A stretch of 64,000 nucleotides of DNA from Lachnospiraceae bacterium (GCA_015056735.1 SVFT01000001.1:186001-250000), one strand, 5' to 3'; positions 41,031-50,597 are shown, numbered from the stretch's first letter. Notes: generated from the sequence alone by a model not told the origin. Numbers and translations are program-made.

Positions 41031-41765
41031 TTGCAAAAACAGAAAAAGGTGGATTACAATTCCCCCATGTATCTGCAGCTTCGTGAGCTGATCAGATCCA
41101 AGATCGAGGATGAAGAATATGCATCCGGGACTGCAATCCCATCTGAAAACATCCTGGCGGCGACGTATGGCGTAAACCGCCTGACTGTGCGCAGTGCAGT
41201 GGATGCGCTTGTACAGGAAGGGATCTTAAAGCGCGTGCAGGGCAAGGGCGTCTATGTGACCACGGTATATGAGCGCGATCTGGAAGTACTCGGCGGCTTC
41301 ACGCAGACCATGAACGAGCGCGAGATATCCGCAAAAAAGAAGATCCTGCAAAGAGGTGAGCGCCCTGCAGGGGACAAGATCGCATCGATCCTCAATCTGC
41401 AGCCGGATGATCCGGTATATTATGTGCGCAGGCTCGACTATGCGGATGATGAACCGATCGGCATACAGGAGATCTACATTCCGCTCAATCTGGTTCCGAA
41501 CATCGAGAAGGTCGACCTGACCATTTTCAGCATGTTTGAGATCTACCAGTTTTATGGGATCCAGCCTTCTTATGCGGACCAGACGCTTGATCTTGTCAGA
41601 CTGATCGCATCGGATGCACGCCTTTTGGGGATCCCCAAGGAGCAGAGCGTGTTCCGCTTCTGCGATATCACTTATACGGAAGACGGCCGTGCCATCGAGT
41701 ACTGTAAAGCGTACACGCGCGGGGACCGAAGCAACTTCCATGTACATTTTCAGAAAGAAGCATAA
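41031..41765 (+). CDS. GntR/UTRA-family regulator
   Basis: YLQLRELIRSKIEDEEYASGTAIPSENILAATYGVNRLTVRSAVDALVQEGILKRVQGKGVYV plus UTRA. Confidence 0.9.
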   Translation: MQKQKKVDYNSPMYLQLRELIRSKIEDEEYASGTAIPSENILAATYGVNRLTVRSAVDALVQEGILKRVQGKGVYVTTVYERDLEVLGGFTQTMNEREISAKKKILQRGERPAGDKIASILNLQPDDPVYYVRRLDYADDEPIGIQEIYIPLNLVPNIEKVDLTIFSMFEIYQFYGIQPSYADQTLDLVRLIASDARLLGIPKEQSVFRFCDITYTEDGRAIEYCKAYTRGDRSNFHVHFQKEA

Positions 41766-41780
41766 AGAACGGGCGACTCG

Positions 41781-41984
41781 TTATGAGCCGCCCTTATCAT
41801 TTGGAGGATAAAGTTCTGCAAATCTACGCATAAATTCTATAAGCACGGATGCCTGCGATCTGCCGGAAGAATGACATGCTTCTGCAAAGGAAATGGTCAA
41901 TGATTTGGGCAATTTGTATGATTTACTGATCATGTCGTTTTTTTCACACCAGCGTTCTTGCGGTGTCTTTATTTTTTCATCCAT
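41781..41984 (-). CDS. Small Arc/CopG-like hypothetical protein
   Basis: MDEKIKTPQERWCEKNDMISKSYKLPKSLTISFAEACHSSGRSQASVLIEFMRRFAEL, RHH-like pattern. Confidence 0.5.
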   Translation of the reverse strand: MDEKIKTPQERWCEKNDMISKSYKLPKSLTISFAEACHSSGRSQASVLIEFMRRFAELYPPNDKGGS

Positions 41985-42063
41985 CTCAATCGTCCTTATG
42001 TATTGCGTCACATGCCAGACTATGATACAGTAAAGCCAAGGGAGCCGAAACTCCCCTGCCTTA

Positions 42064-42198
42064 CTATTGAAACAGTTTTATCAGGATTAAAATCCAACCA
42101 ACAAGAGACACAATCTTGATGGTGAGCTTCTCAACTTCGGCGAAAAGTTTGAGAAGCTCTTTTACTGTTTCCGTAAGGGCTTGGATCTTATTCTTCAC
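42064..42198 (-). CDS. Small hydrophobic peptide (44 aa)
   Basis: AAGGAGG RBS, GTG start: (V)KNKIQALTETVKELLKLFAEVEKLTIKIVSLVGWILILIKLFQ. Confidence 0.45.
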   Translation of the reverse strand: MKNKIQALTETVKELLKLFAEVEKLTIKIVSLVGWILILIKLFQ

Positions 42199-42229
42199 AA
42201 GTCCATCCTCCTTACAAGAGTATGATGAC

Positions 42230-42243
42230 ATAGGTGCACCTAT
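42230..42243. promoter_or_regulatory. Perfect 14-bp palindrome ATAGGTGCACCTAT in the promoter region of the minus-strand small peptide gene
   Basis: Direct reading; minus-strand TTGACC lies immediately upstream. Confidence 0.5.
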
Positions 42244-42267
42244 CGGTCAATACACTTTTTATCGATT

Positions 42268-42317
42268 ATCAAACTCCTTCCCACACATGCACATACCTGC
42301 AAGGGAAGGAGTTTTTA
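42268..42317 (+). terminator. Plus-oriented intrinsic terminator
   Basis: AAACTCCTTCCC ... GGGAAGGAGTTTTT. Confidence 0.75.
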
Positions 42318-42422
42318 ATGGACCACGCACCCCGTCCCCATGGCTCATATTTATTTGCCAGATCATGTCCGTATGACGTAAAATGGTCTATGGAAAACGA
42401 AAAGAAATACGGATCGGAGGTT

Positions 42423-43811
42423 ATGATGAGCTGTATAAATAAGAAACTTTTGGGGCTTACGGCAGCAGTTGCGCTGTTTGCGGCAAATGCGCTTCCTGCA
42501 TCGGCGGCGCCGGCTTCCAACATGATCATGATGAACAACGTGACGCCTTCCATGCTGAGCGCCGACTATTGGCTGGGTGATTCGGGAGATAAGATCCTTC
42601 TTGGTTCTGAGGGGATCGATGCGGCAAATAACGCGAATTACAATACACCGGAGACGTGTATGGTAAGGCTTGCTGCAGAGCCTGATACATACGATGGGAT
42701 CGCACTTCGGGATTCTCTTGCATCGTTTGAGGATCCGAAGGGACTCTTCCTTCATGCAAAGCCTGTGACGGCTGCATATTATGAAACGATCAGGAAGAAC
42801 ATCGCGGGCACCAAGGCTCAAAGTGACATGCATGTCGGGTACGGTATCATGTCATCGCGCGATGTGATGAAGAATCTGCCGACCATGGACGATCTTTCCG
42901 ATGATGTGACTGATCCTGAATGGGACAATACCGCGCTCTCGGCTATCATGATCGGAGAACCGGTTCTTACCTATGTGCAGACGGCTGATGGCATGTTCAC
43001 CTATGTGAAGGGAACGATCTGTTCAGGGTGGGTCCGCACGGACAGCGTTGCGCTCTGCAAGGACAAGGCAGAGTGGCTTGACCTGCAGCAGCCGGATGAT
43101 TTTGTCATTGTGACAGGTGAAGATGTCCACCTGGAAGAAAGCCGGGCGTGCCCTGCGGTATCGGAGCTGTCGCTCGAGATGGGAACGAAGCTTCGTCTCT
43201 CCGATAAAACGGGCGGCGTGAACAACCGCATGTCCTGGTATAACTATGTGGTGGATATGCCGGTACGCGCGAGTGACGGAAGCCTTACGATCGTGCCCGT
43301 TATGATCCCCGCAAACCGCGATGTACACGTTGGGTATCTACCCTTTACGCAGAAGAACCTGCTTACGCAGGCGATGAAGGCGCTTGGCAACCGGTACGGA
43401 TGGGGCGGAAGCCTGCATGCGCAGGACTGCTCCGGGTATGTCCGCCAGGTGTATCTGTGCTTTGGCATGGAGCTGGCGCGCAATACGACCTGGCAGGCAG
43501 CGATGCCGGTTCGCAGGATCGACCTTGCCGGGTTGTCATCCGAAGCAAAAAGTGCCATCCTAAGGGAAGTACCTGCGGGTGCGATCCTGCAGTTCCCGGG
43601 GCATGAAATGCTGTATCTGGGTGCTGAGGGAGATGATTTCTATACGATCAACGATGTCAGCTCCCTTGCAATGATCAATGATGAGACCGGAAAGCTTACG
43701 AAGATGCGTGGCCGCTGCGTTGTGATCAACGGACTGAAAGATACAAAGCGCACGAATGGAAAGAGCTGGTTTGATCAGCTCACGCGAGTGATCATCCCGT
43801 GGGAGAAATAA
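42423..43811 (+). CDS. Secreted NlpC/P60 cell-wall hydrolase with SH3-like domains
   Basis: Signal peptide LLGLTAAVALFAANALPASAAP; NRYGWGGSLHAQDCSGYVRQVYLCFGMELARNTTWQ. Confidence 0.85.
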   Translation: MMSCINKKLLGLTAAVALFAANALPASAAPASNMIMMNNVTPSMLSADYWLGDSGDKILLGSEGIDAANNANYNTPETCMVRLAAEPDTYDGIALRDSLASFEDPKGLFLHAKPVTAAYYETIRKNIAGTKAQSDMHVGYGIMSSRDVMKNLPTMDDLSDDVTDPEWDNTALSAIMIGEPVLTYVQTADGMFTYVKGTICSGWVRTDSVALCKDKAEWLDLQQPDDFVIVTGEDVHLEESRACPAVSELSLEMGTKLRLSDKTGGVNNRMSWYNYVVDMPVRASDGSLTIVPVMIPANRDVHVGYLPFTQKNLLTQAMKALGNRYGWGGSLHAQDCSGYVRQVYLCFGMELARNTTWQAAMPVRRIDLAGLSSEAKSAILREVPAGAILQFPGHEMLYLGAEGDDFYTINDVSSLAMINDETGKLTKMRGRCVVINGLKDTKRTNGKSWFDQLTRVIIPWEK

Positions 43812-43857
43812 TAGATTCGGAAAAGAAAAGCATTTGCCGGCATAGGAGGAGTAGAAT

Positions 43858-44847
43858 ATGGGCTTTTTTCCCAAGAAGGTAAAGGCAGAGGTGGTTGGCG
43901 AGCAGCCGTCCAAGGCAGCCAAAGTGATACGCGCCGTTACGGCGGTGGTCATCGCTTTGATTGTGGTCGGTGTACTTTTCAGTTGCTTCTATACGATCGA
44001 TGAGCAGAGTAACGGTGTCATCACACAGTTCGGCGAAGTCATCAAAGTGGAGACGGCGGGTTTTCACTTTAAAGCACCGTGGCAGGATCTTGCCGAGGTT
44101 GACATGACAACGCACGGCACGGGACTTGGATATACGGTGTCCGAAGACGGTCAGAATATCACGGATGAGGACAACGGTATCATGATCACGTCTGACTTTA
44201 ATCTTTTGAATATCGATTTCTATTTGGAATACCGCGTATCGGACCCGGTAGCGTATCTTTTCAATTCGCTTGAGCCGGAGTCGATCCTGCAGAATATCGC
44301 GCTTGCCAATATCCGTACGGTCGTATCAAACTATACAGTTGATGAAGCGATGACGACCAAGAAAGGTCAGATTCAGGCGGATGTGAAGGAAGCGATCTTA
44401 AAAGAGCTAGCGGAATGCAATATCGGTCTGACCGTTGTGAACATCACCGTGCAGGATTCCGCACCGCCGACAGAAGAGATCGTGGCTGCGTTCAAGGCCG
44501 TAGAGACGGCAAAACAGGGCGCTGATACAGCGCGCAATAACGCGTACCAGTATCAGAATGAGAAGATCCCGAAAGCCGAGGCGGACGCCGATGCGATCAT
44601 CCAGCAGGCGAATGCAACGAAAGAAGCAAGGATCGCGGAAGCGGAAGGCCAGGTATCCCGTTTTAACGAGATGTACAATGAATATCAGAAGTATCCTTTC
44701 ATTACGAAGCGTCGTATGTTCTACGAGAAGATGGAGTCGATCCTGCCTAAGATCAAGGTTGTGATCTCGGACGGAAAGACGCAGACCATGTATCCCATTG
44801 ATTCGTTCTCGAGCATGCAGGTGGCGCCGGCGGAAGCGGCAGAGTAG
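43858..44847 (+). CDS. SPFH/prohibitin-domain membrane protein (HflK-like)
   Basis: N-terminal TM; NGVITQFGEVIKVETAGFHFKAPWQ. Confidence 0.85.
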   Translation: MGFFPKKVKAEVVGEQPSKAAKVIRAVTAVVIALIVVGVLFSCFYTIDEQSNGVITQFGEVIKVETAGFHFKAPWQDLAEVDMTTHGTGLGYTVSEDGQNITDEDNGIMITSDFNLLNIDFYLEYRVSDPVAYLFNSLEPESILQNIALANIRTVVSNYTVDEAMTTKKGQIQADVKEAILKELAECNIGLTVVNITVQDSAPPTEEIVAAFKAVETAKQGADTARNNAYQYQNEKIPKAEADADAIIQQANATKEARIAEAEGQVSRFNEMYNEYQKYPFITKRRMFYEKMESILPKIKVVISDGKTQTMYPIDSFSSMQVAPAEAAE

Positions 44848-44866
44848 GAAAGGAGGCTGATCTGTT

Positions 44867-45739
44867 ATGAAAAAAATATTGAAATCAGCGATCATTCCCG
44901 TTGTACTGGTGCTGGGGATCATCCTGTTTGGTATGGTCGCTTACACCGTAGAACCGAACGAAGCAGCGATCATTTTAAATCTCGGCAAGATCAAGTCCGT
45001 AGAGACGGCACAGGGGATCCATTTCCACCTGCCGTTTGTTGAGAATGCGACATTTATCTATACCGGAGACATGCTGTATGATATTCCGGCATCGGATGTT
45101 ATCACTTCGGACAAAAAATCCATGATCGCCGATAACTATGTCATCTGGTCCGTACAGGATCCGACCAAGTATTACCAGACGCTCGGCGGGCTTGCTCCCA
45201 GAGCGGAAGAGCGTATCGGCGCGGCTGTTTACAATGCAACAAAGAACACGATCTCTTCGATGACGCAGGAGGAGATCATCGCGGCTAGAGGAAGCACCCT
45301 GACCGATATGATCACCAGGGAAGCAAACTCGGATATCACGCAGTATGGGATCCTGATCGATCTTTCCGAGATCAAGGCACTTGACCTGCCGGAAGACAAT
45401 AAGCAGGCGGTTTACGACCGTATGATCTCCGAGCGTAATAACATTGCGGCGGGTTACGCCGCAAAGGGTGAAGCAGAGGCGCAGAAGATCCGTAACGAAA
45501 CGGACAGGCAGACCAGTATCAAGACCGCGAACGCAAAGAGCCAGGCTGAGAAGCTCAAGGCGGAAGGCGAAGCAAGATATATGCAGATCCTGTCTGATGC
45601 GTATAATAATGAAGACAAGGCGGAATTCTACAATTTCACAAGAGGTCTTGATTCACTCGATGCGCTTGTGGGATCGGATAAAACGCTGATCCTCGATAAG
45701 GATTCCGAATATGCAAGGCTTCTTTACGGGAAGCAATAG
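44867..45739 (+). CDS. SPFH/prohibitin-domain membrane protein (HflC-like)
   Basis: NEAAIILNLGKIKSVETAQGIHFHLPFV. Confidence 0.87.
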   Translation: MKKILKSAIIPVVLVLGIILFGMVAYTVEPNEAAIILNLGKIKSVETAQGIHFHLPFVENATFIYTGDMLYDIPASDVITSDKKSMIADNYVIWSVQDPTKYYQTLGGLAPRAEERIGAAVYNATKNTISSMTQEEIIAARGSTLTDMITREANSDITQYGILIDLSEIKALDLPEDNKQAVYDRMISERNNIAAGYAAKGEAEAQKIRNETDRQTSIKTANAKSQAEKLKAEGEARYMQILSDAYNNEDKAEFYNFTRGLDSLDALVGSDKTLILDKDSEYARLLYGKQ

Positions 45740-45795
45740 AATGAGGGCTTGCGTGCCATACAAGGCACGGAAGTACAGAGGGATGAGGAGATATT

Positions 45796-47280
45796 ATGTC
45801 AACTGATAATAAGAAAAAGCAGGCCGCAGTCGGACTTATCCTCGGACTTGTGGGCGGTGCAGTGATCCTGGCGATCGCTGCCGCTGCATACTTTTTTATC
45901 TGGCCGAAGTTTAAGGGCGGGGAACAAAAGGAGACAGAACAGGTCGCAGAGACGGCAAGTGAGGCTTCTGAAAAGGAAGAGACTGAAGCCGAAAGCATGA
46001 CCGCGGAAGAATACGTGGATTCGATCAAATATCTGAAGGACGGCTCGTGGGTCGGATATCTTGAAAAGAGCGGTAAGGAAGAGTGGGAGATGAGTTATCG
46101 CATCGACGGTCTCCAGGATGTGGATTGTTACCTTGCTGCTTTTCCGTATGACTTTGACGGTGATGGGGTGGAAGAGGTACTCCTTGTTGACAGAGATGAA
46201 AACCGTCAGCTGAAGCTTGCGATGATGACCTTCCCGGATGGGAAGCCGACGGAAGCAGGCACCTTTTTCACAGGGCTGACGATTAGCGATTGCTTAAGTA
46301 ACGGAGATGCATGTGACGTGCAGGATGTATATCTGTTCACAGACGGCGAAGGCAAGACGAGGATCGGGCTGGAGACATCCGGATGCGAAGGCTTTCGCGC
46401 GGACGGAACACGCATCGGTTTTGAGGCGCTCTCCTTTGAGGACGGAAAATTTGTATCGCTCGGGACTGCATCCTATGAGGGCTCTGACGGCGAGAATACC
46501 GGCGTGACAGACAAGATCGAGGAGCTCATCGGCGTACCGGTGAACTGGACGGAGCTTTTTACGCGGCGCCACAGAGTGTATGATTATGTCGCGGATTACC
46601 GGGATATTTTCAGCGTGATCACGGACTGCACGATCAAGACGGACGGTGACCGTGAAGAGTACTGGGCCTGGAGCGAATCAGGACAAGAGCCATTTGAGAT
46701 TTCAAACATTCATGCAGGCCCGCAGGGAGCAAAGGAGCAGATCAAGGCATCCGACTATGATTTCGGCGGGGCGTATATCGACTATATCAAGGAAGCGGAG
46801 AAGGGGGATGAATACGGTAAGCCAGATGGCTACGACATTTTCTACGTATCCTTTGATGCGGCGCCTCTTCTCTATGTGCGCGGGAATTCGACTGCAGCGG
46901 GTGACAGGCTCGTTTCCTTTAAGGACGGTAAGTTGACGGAGCTTTATTGCTACAACTATGGCGTGTCCTATGATCCGGTGGGCGGCGTTTTTGCGGACCG
47001 CGGCGGTCATATGGACGAGTATTACGATGATATCTACACCCTGGAGGACGGTGCGTTCAAGAAGATCGCGTCCGGTACATACGGCGCGGAAGATAACGCA
47101 AATGTGCAGTTTGATGAGGCGGGCGAGCCAATCTACCAATACTTCTGGGAAGAAAAGCCCGTAACCAAAGAAGAGTATGAAGCAGCGCTTCAAAAGGTTT
47201 ACAATACGGAGATGGCATGTGAGCCGACCGTTCAGAGTGCGGACGATGTGATCGAAGTGATCGAACAGTACTATAGATGA
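45796..47280 (+). CDS. Membrane-anchored extracytoplasmic hypothetical protein
   Basis: Single N-terminal TM followed by an acidic linker; YDFDGDGVEEVLLVDRDENRQL. Confidence 0.6.
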   Translation: MSTDNKKKQAAVGLILGLVGGAVILAIAAAAYFFIWPKFKGGEQKETEQVAETASEASEKEETEAESMTAEEYVDSIKYLKDGSWVGYLEKSGKEEWEMSYRIDGLQDVDCYLAAFPYDFDGDGVEEVLLVDRDENRQLKLAMMTFPDGKPTEAGTFFTGLTISDCLSNGDACDVQDVYLFTDGEGKTRIGLETSGCEGFRADGTRIGFEALSFEDGKFVSLGTASYEGSDGENTGVTDKIEELIGVPVNWTELFTRRHRVYDYVADYRDIFSVITDCTIKTDGDREEYWAWSESGQEPFEISNIHAGPQGAKEQIKASDYDFGGAYIDYIKEAEKGDEYGKPDGYDIFYVSFDAAPLLYVRGNSTAAGDRLVSFKDGKLTELYCYNYGVSYDPVGGVFADRGGHMDEYYDDIYTLEDGAFKKIASGTYGAEDNANVQFDEAGEPIYQYFWEEKPVTKEEYEAALQKVYNTEMACEPTVQSADDVIEVIEQYYR

Positions 47281-47505
47281 GCCAGGGGGACGGGGTTCCC
47301 GGCTCAAAATCAGAACAGACCGTATCCGAAAGGAGCGGTCTGTTTTTGCATGTCGCGGTTAGTCCGCTTTTGACGGAAGAAACAAATGGGAAAGCCCCAT
47401 TTTATGCGGGTATACAAAGATCGCGACGCCGTATTGAATGCCCATTTTGCCTGTGTTATCGTCTGCTTGTGAGAACGAATTCTCACAAACAACAGGAGGG
47501 TTAAT

Positions 47506-48384
47506 ATGGGAACTGAAAGAAAGATCGGAATGCAGGATATCGCGGTTATGAGCGTGCAGTACGCTCAGTATTCATTTGACTATTTTTTGAAGTCAATGGA
47601 AACATGTGGTGTAAAAAATGTCGACATGTGGGGCGGCGCACCGCACTATTGCAGACTGGATTACAATACGTCCGGAGAGGCGGCAAAAGCGATCCGCGAG
47701 CTGAAAGACCGCATGGCTGCACGTGGAATGAAGACCGTTATGTACACACCGGAGACACTGGCTTATCCGTACAGCTACAGCACTTCCAATGATGCGCTTC
47801 GTTTAAGAACGATCGAATATATGAAGCATGCCATGGAGGATGCATTGGAGTTCGGAACGCATTATTTGTTTATGAATACGGGCTGCCACAGCCGCGATAT
47901 GGACAGAGAAGAAGGAATGAAGCGTACGATCGAGAGCTATGCGGTTTTGTGCGAATATGCAAAACGTTACGGCGTAGAGCTTGTGTTTGAACAGCTTCAG
48001 CCCTATGAGAGCGATCTTTGCATCAATATCGACGATATGAAGAGAATCGTGAAAGAGGTGAACTCGGATGCGCTGAAGATCTGCATCGATATTACGGCGA
48101 TGAATGTTGCCGGTGAGACGCTGCAGCAGTATTTTGATGAATTTGGCAAGAAACTTTACTGGGTACACTATTCTGACAGTCATCACTTGGCTTTGGGAGA
48201 AGGCGATTACGGCAGAGAAAAGCTTGCCGACATGATCCACACTCTGGAGAGGAACGGATACGAAGGGCTTCTGGATCTGGAGATCAACGATTCCGTCTAT
48301 CTGGAGGATCCGCATGCCGCGATCGCCAAGTCCGTGGATTACCTGAAAACGCTCCTTGTTGCAAAAGCTTTTAGTTGGGGCTAA
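47506..48384 (+). CDS. TIM-barrel sugar phosphate isomerase/epimerase, FrlC-like (fructoselysine 3-epimerase candidate)
   Basis: VDMWGGAPHYCRLD, YTPETLAYPYSYSTSND, EQLQPYESDLCINIDDM parallel E. coli FrlC motifs as I recall them (IWGGRPH, YTPETNGYPY, EPLTPYESNVV). Confidence 0.75.
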   Translation: MGTERKIGMQDIAVMSVQYAQYSFDYFLKSMETCGVKNVDMWGGAPHYCRLDYNTSGEAAKAIRELKDRMAARGMKTVMYTPETLAYPYSYSTSNDALRLRTIEYMKHAMEDALEFGTHYLFMNTGCHSRDMDREEGMKRTIESYAVLCEYAKRYGVELVFEQLQPYESDLCINIDDMKRIVKEVNSDALKICIDITAMNVAGETLQQYFDEFGKKLYWVHYSDSHHLALGEGDYGREKLADMIHTLERNGYEGLLDLEINDSVYLEDPHAAIAKSVDYLKTLLVAKAFSWG

Positions 48385-48408
48385 AGAAAATCGGGGAAAA
48401 GCCGATAC
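48382..48408 (+). promoter_or_regulatory. Sigma-D (sigma-28)-like promoter upstream of 48529 gene
   Basis: TAAA-N15-GCCGATAC; the -35 TAAA overlaps the preceding stop codon. Confidence 0.55.
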
Positions 48409-48421
48409 ATATTATGCATGG

Positions 48422-48466
48422 ATGGTACTGCGTTTCAAAGGATTGAGATGCAGTACCTTTTTTACC
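48422..48466 (+). terminator. Intrinsic terminator after the FrlC-like gene
   Basis: GGTACTGC ... GCAGTACC followed by TTTTTT. Confidence 0.75.
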
Positions 48467-48528
48467 GCCGGACCTTTTCGGGGGCGGTGCAGTCTTGACT
48501 GACGGAGTGACTGCGGAAAGGAGAAAAC

Positions 48529-49326
48529 ATGTCGATCGGAGGAGTAGGTGCTTTCGGTAGCGCCATGCAATTTGAAGAAGCAATAAAAAGCAGAAAGAAG
48601 CGGGACGGAGCGGCTTATGCGGCAGACTTTACTGATGCGGAAGAACTGAGCTTTGCAGAGCTTGTCGGCAAGACAAGGAACCGGTTCGAAGAGTTTGAGA
48701 AGATTGAAGAGAACAAAATGACAGATGGTCAAAAAGACGATCTCAGCCTTGCAGACCTTATCGAGCAGCTCGAGGGACAGCAGAATCTTACCGCACAGGA
48801 GCTTCGGAAAAAGGAAGACTGGCGCACCATGTCTGCCGAAGACTGGGATGGTCTGATGAAGGATGTTGACGATTATATAGAAGCATGGCGTGAGCGACTC
48901 AAAGAGATGAAAGAAGTGCAGGAAGAGGCTGCGCAGAAAGCCGCATCACAGGCTGCGCCCGATCAGAAAACGCTTGCAGCATCGACAGCAGCACTTCACG
49001 CAGCAGCATCCGGCTTTGCGGGGGAAGCACCGACTGATGATAATGATGGCGATAATCCTGATGCCGAGCAGGTGCCGGCACAGGAAATGCACGGCAAGCC
49101 GGGCCACAGTAAGAACTGGACCAGGAATCTGGAAACCGACGACCAGTCGATCCTTCGAGAGGCAAAAGCGGCACAGAAATCAGAGAAAATGGCGCTCTCC
49201 AAAATGCAGGAGATCCGGCTGACCGAAAGCAGGATCATAGGGGATTCCCGCGCCGAAAGCGCGGCAGAAAGCGTCCTCAAGAAAAAAGATAAAGAGGAAG
49301 AATTCAATCAGTTTAAGGTTTTGTAA
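48529..49326 (+). CDS. Hypothetical coiled-coil protein, candidate sigma-D regulon member
   Basis: GGAGAAAAC RBS; highly charged helical sequence with an Ala-rich linker; no signal peptide. Confidence 0.6.
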   Translation: MSIGGVGAFGSAMQFEEAIKSRKKRDGAAYAADFTDAEELSFAELVGKTRNRFEEFEKIEENKMTDGQKDDLSLADLIEQLEGQQNLTAQELRKKEDWRTMSAEDWDGLMKDVDDYIEAWRERLKEMKEVQEEAAQKAASQAAPDQKTLAASTAALHAAASGFAGEAPTDDNDGDNPDAEQVPAQEMHGKPGHSKNWTRNLETDDQSILREAKAAQKSEKMALSKMQEIRLTESRIIGDSRAESAAESVLKKKDKEEEFNQFKVL

Positions 49327-49384
49327 ATGAAATCCAAATAGACTGGAAAGTATGCTATGATAAAAGTGCAGGGAGGTGAAGCCA

Positions 49385-49657
49385 ATGATGTATCCGTTTA
49401 TGACGTTGGATAATGATACAGAAGTAGTTCATTCTGAAAGGCAGGGTGACGGCCGGGTAAAAGTGTATATTGAGACACCGGATGAGAAAGACGGCTTTCA
49501 TCATGCTGTTTGCTGGCTTCCTGAGTACACTTGGGAAGATATAAGCGGTTACGAAGATTCCGAGCTTTCCCGATACAAGAAATTTGTGGTTGATAACGCC
49601 CATTTGATCATGGAATTTGCCGATAAAGGAGGATTTCTTAATGCCTCAAATCTTTAA
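49385..49657 (+). CDS. Hypothetical protein, possible partner of the DUF4160-like protein
   Basis: Overlaps the next ORF by 17 nt; GGAGGTG RBS. Confidence 0.6.
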   Translation: MMYPFMTLDNDTEVVHSERQGDGRVKVYIETPDEKDGFHHAVCWLPEYTWEDISGYEDSELSRYKKFVVDNAHLIMEFADKGGFLNASNL

Positions 49658-49919
49658 GATCGGCTCATATTGGATATACTTTTGGGCGAATGAAAACAAG
49701 CCTCTGGAACCGATTCATGTGCATGTTGCAGAAGGTAAGCCGGTAGAGAACTCTACGAAAATCTGGATCACCCAAAGCGGGAAGTGTCTGTTATGTGATA
49801 ACTCTTCCTATATACCGGAGAAAAAGCTAAAACTGATCATTCGTATGATCGAAGCAAACAGTGATGAGATCATTGATAAATGGAAACGTTTTTTTGGAGA
49901 AGTGCGATATTATTGTTGA
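49641..49919 (+). CDS. DUF4160-like protein
   Basis: MPQIFKIGSYWIYFWANENKPLEPIHVHVAEGKP, the characteristic DUF4160 N-terminus. Confidence 0.75.
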   Translation: MPQIFKIGSYWIYFWANENKPLEPIHVHVAEGKPVENSTKIWITQSGKCLLCDNSSYIPEKKLKLIIRMIEANSDEIIDKWKRFFGEVRYYC

Positions 49920-50116
49920 GAGTAGTGTAAAAGCAAGCAGGTTTGTCTGCGGTCTAAGGCCTCGGCTGATTAGCCGAGGCCTTTTCTTCTAAAAATTGGC
50001 ATACATCCGCTTTCTTTATTCGAGAAATGATTGAGACAAGAATATAGAGTATGATATGATTTATATGTAATCAGTTGGTTATGCAGATGCCTATTTTAGG
50101 GCAGGACGGAGGAAAT

Positions 50117-50407
50117 ATGCCAACGATTGAATTGATCCGTGACAGGCTTACACCTGTGTTTAATGCTCATCATGTAAAGCAGGCGGTTCTTTTTGGTTCA
50201 TACGCCAAGGGAAGCGCCAGTGAGACCAGTGATATTGATATATTTGTGGATAGTGGACTGCGTGGCCTGCGATTTTACGGATTGTTAGAGGACGTGGTCA
50301 ATGCATTTGATTGTCCGGTAGACTTGATTGATTCATCTCAAGTCAAAAAAGGATCGAAAGTGATGCAGGAGATTGAAAGAACAGGTGTAAAGATTTATGG
50401 GGAGTAA
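50117..50407 (+). CDS. MNT-type minimal nucleotidyltransferase
   Basis: QAVLFGSYAKGSASETSDIDIFVDSGLRGLRFYGLLEDVVNAFDCPVDLID. Confidence 0.88.
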   Translation: MPTIELIRDRLTPVFNAHHVKQAVLFGSYAKGSASETSDIDIFVDSGLRGLRFYGLLEDVVNAFDCPVDLIDSSQVKKGSKVMQEIERTGVKIYGE

Positions 50408-50597
50408 AGATAAAGAGATTCTTCTTAAAATAATGTCTCATCGCATCGTACATGGGTATGAGGGTGTTGATTTACGAATCGTATGGGATACGGTTAAAGA
50501 GGATTTGCCTTCTTTGGAAAAAGGCCTTAAAGGAGATTGTTTAGCAAAAAGGACATCCGTATGGATGTCCTTTTATATCGTGCAGGAAAAGGGGTGA
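50397..50597 (+). pseudogene. Truncated HEPN (DUF86-like) remnant
   Basis: MGSKDKEILLKI joined to MSHRIVHGYEGVDLRIVWDTVKEDLPSLEKGL; the central HEPN region is missing. Confidence 0.7.
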
